Source of the DNA: CBDDRG01 sp051306415
GTDB lineage: Bacteria > Pseudomonadota > Gammaproteobacteria > Pseudomonadales > Porticoccaceae
Assembly: GCA_051306415.1 (NCBI GenBank)
Contig: JBPPNE010000123.1
Location: 1 to 17,228, forward strand
Length of the DNA: 17,228 bases
Direction of reading: 5' to 3'
The notes under the pieces were generated by a model, which saw only the letters and a list, made by a program, of their open reading frames with translations, was not told where the DNA came from and made no database searches. The position numbers were made by a program, and so were the translations under genes. Positions 15,176 to 17,228 of this stretch are shown piece after piece; positions within the stretch are counted from its first letter, which is position 1, and each line of letters begins with the position of its first letter.

Positions 15176-16013
15176 CGGGTTGATGGATATTATCACTGTT
15201 TAATTGCCGCATTTTGCTCTGGTTGTAGAACCTCTCGATGTAATCAAATATGTCGGATCTGGCCTCTGCTCTGGTCAAGTAACGTTTACGATTCACGCGC
15301 TCCCGCTTCAGTACACCAAAGAAGCTTTCAGCGGCGGCATGGTCATAACAGCTCCCTACCGCACTTATGCTGCTGACAATGCCCTGTGTGGACAGGAAGA
15401 ACGGGTATTCGTGGCTGGTATATTGTGATCCACGGTCCGAGCGCAGGATCACATTGCCTGTCTCTTTCTTTTGCCACAAAGCCATCAGCACAGCCTGCAC
15501 CACCAATGGTGTTTCCATGCGTGGGCTCATCGACCAGCCAATCACCCGGCTAGAATATAAATCGATTACCACCGCCAGATATAGCCAGCCTTCTGCTGTG
15601 CGGATATAAGTAATGTCCGTCACCCATTGGGTATTCGCCTGTTGTGCCGTGAAATCACGTTGCAGATGGTTGTTCACAGGGTCAGGGCGTATGCCAGATG
15701 GCCGCTTGCGCCATTGGGTACGGGCCGGAATGCCCGCCAGCCTGGCAGATTGCATCAAGCGCGCAACCCGGTTAAGACGGCATGTTTCGCCTAGGTAACG
15801 TAATTCATCATACATGCGCGGGCCACCGAATACCCCGTCATTGTCGGTATGCAGCGCATGAATGCGTCGTAGCAATCGGCTGTTATCCTGTGCACGGTTA
15901 CTCGGTTGACGGGTGCGCCAATCGTAATAACCGCTGTGGGACACTTTGAGTAAACGGCACATCATGGTGATCGGAAAGGCATCGCGGCAACGTTCAATCA
16001 TCCGGTATCTCAC
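15165..16013 (-). CDS. IS3-family transposase OrfB (DDE catalytic part)
   Basis: OrfB carries the RNase H-like integrase core that, fused to OrfA by frameshifting, forms the active transposase. The 282-aa frame has an HTH_21-like segment near 36-95 (RRIHALHTDNDGVFGGPRMY). The rve domain has the catalytic triad D133 (WVTDITYI), D193 (RSDRGSQYT) and E229 (AAAESFFGVLKRE); 35 residues separate D193 and E229, the canonical DD(35)E spacing. It starts at GTG 16013, overlapping the orfA stop. The C-terminus after RFYNQSK differs from the common H-x-x-LG-x-x-SP ending and runs into the inverted repeat, so mild decay there cannot be excluded. Confidence 0.93.
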   Translation of the reverse strand: MRYRMIERCRDAFPITMMCRLLKVSHSGYYDWRTRQPSNRAQDNSRLLRRIHALHTDNDGVFGGPRMYDELRYLGETCRLNRVARLMQSARLAGIPARTQWRKRPSGIRPDPVNNHLQRDFTAQQANTQWVTDITYIRTAEGWLYLAVVIDLYSSRVIGWSMSPRMETPLVVQAVLMALWQKKETGNVILRSDRGSQYTSHEYPFFLSTQGIVSSISAVGSCYDHAAAESFFGVLKRERVNRKRYLTRAEARSDIFDYIERFYNQSKMRQLNSDNIHQPALN

Positions 16014-16297
16014 CTGAATGTCTTGGCGAAGTACGCGGCCGCTTCTTTTAAAAAATCGCGTTCCTGTTTAATCTGCTGCAACTCGCGTTTGAGTCGTGCC
16101 AGTTCCAGGTCTCGCGGGGTGCCGTTCCCGGGAAAGGCATTTTTACCCGCCTTGCTGATTTCATCACACCAGCGTCGCAATCTGCTGGGGTTGATCCCCC
16201 GGTTAATGGCAACCTGCGCTAATGGAATATCGGATTGCTGAACCAGCTGGACGGCTTCCTGTTTGTATTCTTGGCTGTATTTCCTGCGTTTGTGCAT
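16010..16297 (-). CDS. IS3-family transposase OrfA (helix-turn-helix)
   Basis: OrfA is the DNA-binding part that recognises the element's ends. The 95-aa product starts MHKRRKYSQEYKQEAVQLVQ, followed by a helix-turn-helix (IPLAQVAINRGINPSRLRRW, about 24-43). A leucine-zipper-like coiled coil follows, LARLKRELQQIKQERDFLKE near 66-85, which mediates multimerisation. It ends AAYFAKTFR. The stop overlaps the orfB GTG (GTGA), and a slippery site lies about 11 codons before the stop. Confidence 0.93.
   Translation of the reverse strand: MHKRRKYSQEYKQEAVQLVQQSDIPLAQVAINRGINPSRLRRWCDEISKAGKNAFPGNGTPRDLELARLKRELQQIKQERDFLKEAAAYFAKTFR
16046..16052 (-). promoter_or_regulatory. -1 programmed ribosomal frameshift site of the IS3 element
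   Basis: On the coding strand the heptamer T-TTA-AAA is in register with the orfA frame (codons GAT TTT TTA AAA GAA), which fits the X-XXY-YYZ rule. A -1 slip there continues as R-S-G-R-V-L-R-Q-D-I-Q-V-R-Y into the orfB frame without a stop, giving an OrfAB fusion. Confidence 0.75.
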
Positions 16298-16321
16298 CGT
16301 TTACCGCCGAGGGTATTATCA

Positions 16322-16358
16322 CTCTTAATGAGGTATCCGTTAAATCGGGGTAAAGCCA
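16322..16358 (-). repeat. Terminal inverted repeat of the IS3 element (right in window)
   Basis: Read on the minus strand, this is the transposase-upstream end and matches the copy at 15139-15175 at 32 of 37 positions. Bases after its TGG boundary belong to an IS110-family gene (codons for K-E-E). Confidence 0.9.
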
Positions 16359-16708
16359 TTCTTCCTTGATCGGGACGAAGCGCCTGTGCGGTCGAGTCAT
16401 CGCTTCGCAGATCGCAGCGGCGTCCGCCGCATCGTTCTTGCCGCGCTTGCCGCTCGGCGGTACGGGGTGACGAACTTCGGGGCCATTAGCTTGACGGTGT
16501 GGCCGTACTGGCGAAACAGCCGCGCCCAGTGGTGCGCGCCGGAGCAGGCTTCCCTGCCGATCAGGCACGGCGGTAACTGGACGATCAACGGTAGCAGTTG
16601 CTCCCGTGTTACCTTGGGCTTGATCAGTACGGCTTTGTCGGTAGCATCAACGCCATGCACGGCAAACACCTTCTTGGCGAGATCGATCTCCACAGTGATA
16701 ATGCGCAT
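16359..16708 (-). pseudogene. IS110-family transposase, 5' part only, frameshifted
   Basis: The first frame (from ATG 16708) reads MRIITVEIDLAKKVFAVHGV, then IGREACSGAHHWARLFRQYG and VKLMAPKFVTPYR, typical of the DEDD RuvC-like domain of IS110 recombinases (D9, E53). Near 16453-16459 the frame is lost. The next frame continues SGKRGKNDAADAAAICEAMT and RPHRRFVPIKEE, which carries the last two acidic residues. A single base missing in the codon before SGKRG explains the break. After about 117 codons the gene stops at the IS3 border, so the C-terminal domain with the catalytic serine is missing. The start has AAGGGAG 5 bases upstream. The gene is dead as it stands. Confidence 0.88.
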
Positions 16709-16860
16709 GGACTCTCCCTTTCGTGGTTTTGATGTGATGCGAATACAACATCATGGCGCTTGTTGCCGACTGCGGCTTTCGCCGCAGCCTCGGGACGGGG
16801 AAGCCCCTTTCATTCGTTAGGCGTCACTGACTAGGCTTCTCACGGGCTTGCATCGAATGG
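16709..16860 (-). ncRNA. IS110 5' noncoding leader, possible bridge-RNA relic
   Basis: This leader upstream of the IS110 transposase start contains, on the transposase strand, a 7-bp stem CTGCGGC-GAAA-GCCGCAG (16787-16770), extendable to 9 bp with one G-U pair. The GAAA tetraloop forms only on this strand. A second small hairpin, TGATG...CATCA, lies closer to the ATG, and GGGG-CTT-CCCC precedes the first. In IS110-group elements a bridge RNA that guides the recombinase is encoded in this leader. The outer border of the element is not defined here, and assignment as a bridge RNA is inference. Confidence 0.3.
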
Positions 16861-16876
16861 TTTATGTAAATACAAT
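16848..16876 (+). promoter_or_regulatory. Putative promoter of the brnT-like gene
   Basis: TTGCAT (16848-16853) and TACAAT (16871-16876) are separated by exactly 17 bp. Only half of the -35 positions match, but the -10 matches at five of six. The transcription start would fall at about 16883, on the GTG start itself, which suggests a leaderless message. Confidence 0.45.
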
Positions 16877-16882
16877 TACCGC

Positions 16883-17104
16883 GTGGCAATCACATTCGAT
16901 CCGAACAAACGCGAATTGATGCTCACAAATCGAGGCTTGGACTTCGAAGATGCTGAATACGTCTTCGACGGCCCAAGCTTCGAGATTGAAGACCTTCGTA
17001 AAGACTATGGTGAGAGGCGAATCGTCTGCTTCGGTATGCTTCAAGTTCGGATGGTTGTCGTCGGTTACTCGCCGCGTGGCGCGCACCTCTCCCGGCAGAT
17101 TTAG
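16883..17104 (+). pseudogene. brnT: BrnT-family toxin gene, 3' end lost
   Basis: BrnT toxins are RelE-fold ribonucleases neutralised by BrnA, which is normally encoded just downstream. The 73-residue frame from GTG 16883 matches the family N-terminus: ITFDPNKRELMLTNRGLDFE, DAEYVFDGPSFEIED, DYGERRIVCFGML and VRMVVVGYSPRG. Intact members run to roughly 90-100 residues and continue with an I-S-M-R-K-A-type motif. Here the frame ends HLSRQI and a TAG at the border of an IS5-family element, so the C-terminal strand and helix are missing. No brnA is visible before the window ends. It may therefore be an inactive remnant. Confidence 0.75.
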
Positions 17105-17228
17105 AACTTATCCGTAAATAATGTTTATCTTGAAACGCACCTTTCGGAACGCGATTATCCCAGCCGCAAGATGGTTGAGCGCGAGGAAGCTGCGCTCAAG
17201 TTTCTCATAGCGCACCAGCAGCTTGCGA
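17104..17228 (-). mobile_element. End of an IS5-family insertion sequence (continues beyond the window)
   Basis: The border lies near 17102-17105, where brnT similarity ends and an IS-end-like sequence (GAACTTATCCGTAAAT) begins. The transposase reading frame follows on the minus strand. The other end is outside the window, so completeness and target duplication cannot be judged. Confidence 0.65.
17108..17228 (-). CDS. IS5-family transposase, C-terminal part
   Basis: The minus-strand frame enters from beyond 17228 and ends at TAA 17108-17110. About 39 residues are visible: RKLLVRYEKLERSFLALNHL, then AAGIIAFRKV and a short tail RFKINIIYG. The pattern K-L-L-V-R-Y-E-K ... L-x-L-x-H-L-A is the usual end of IS5-family DDE transposases, after the catalytic residues. 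The tail runs into the inverted repeat. The rest of the gene cannot be assessed. Confidence 0.75.
   Translation of the reverse strand, partial: RKLLVRYEKLERSFLALNHLAAGIIAFRKVRFKINIIYG

Larger units (their letters stand above)
15139..16358 (-). mobile_element. IS3-family insertion sequence, apparently complete (1220 bp)
   Basis: The element has 37-bp imperfect inverted ends (15139-15175 and 16322-16358; 32 of 37 positions match), beginning 5'-TGG as IS3-family ends do. Between them lie orfA and orfB on the minus strand in the usual order, with a -1 frameshift signal at 16046-16052. Base composition is visibly more AT-rich than the flanking core genes. No direct repeat is seen at its borders (ACATG on the left, TTCTT on the right). 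The right border falls inside an IS110-family transposase gene. Confidence 0.9.

Noticed and set aside
14975..15196. A 73-codon minus-strand frame running from the IS3 end across the gap to coaBC.
   Set aside because: It begins inside the IS and crosses its inverted repeat, has no Shine-Dalgarno and no known motif.
15188..16323. TATTATCACT occurring at 15188-15197 and 16314-16323 as a transposition-related direct repeat.
   Set aside because: Both copies lie within the IS3 element rather than at its borders, so they cannot be a target duplication; a 10-bp AT-rich match may be chance.
1..17228. CRISPR array, tRNA, rRNA or restriction/defence operon.
   Set aside because: No spaced direct repeats, no cloverleaf-like segment and no nuclease or methyltransferase pair apart from the housekeeping trmB and rsmD.

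Overview
The window is a stretch of a high-GC gammaproteobacterial chromosome with a mobile-element scar at its right end. Gene content and order (ftsY-ftsE-ftsX-rpoH divergent from rsmD; coaD; mutM-rpmG-rpmB-radC; coaBC) match gammaproteobacterial housekeeping neighbourhoods. RpoH (284 aa), CoaD (159 aa), L33 (55 aa) and L28 (78 aa) have the same lengths as their E. coli counterparts. A purple-sulfur- or Competibacter-like lineage is my guess; the sequence alone does not fix the genus.

Layout. 1-2747 (+): 5'-truncated gshA, acpH and dsbB (glutathione synthesis, acyl-carrier-protein turnover, periplasmic disulfide formation). 2825-3526 (-): an OmpW-type outer-membrane barrel, preceded by a 322-bp gap holding an FNR/ANR-like box and a palindrome. 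3849-4649 (-): a lipoprotein FKBP prolyl isomerase with a strong terminator. 4725-6333 (-): DUF423 membrane protein, trmB and a TIGR02444-type protein, read in that order. 6471-10215 (-): ftsY, ftsE, ftsX, rpoH, ending at a strong terminator. 10246-11403 (+): rsmD and coaD. 11419-13673 (-): mutM, rpmG, rpmB and radC, with a well-formed promoter for rpmB-rpmG just downstream of radC. 13776-14978 (+): coaBC.

From about 14979 the character changes. The dut gene that often follows coaBC is absent. Instead there are 160 unexplained bases, then an apparently intact IS3-family element (15139-16358) with 37-bp inverted ends, orfA/orfB and a canonical -1 slippery heptamer. It abuts the 5' part of an IS110-family transposase gene that also carries a one-base frameshift. 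The noncoding leader of that remnant contains a GAAA-capped hairpin and could be a relic of an IS110 bridge RNA. Next comes a brnT-like toxin gene that has lost its normal C-terminus where the end of an IS5-family element begins, and the window stops inside that element. The IS3 element has no target duplication and IS110 sequence on one side only, so the locus has been rearranged.

I see no tRNA, rRNA or CRISPR array. Nothing in the core region is an undescribed system. The most interesting points are the IS110 leader, the nested and deleted mobile scar, the putative leaderless brnT promoter, and the regulatory sites ahead of ompW.
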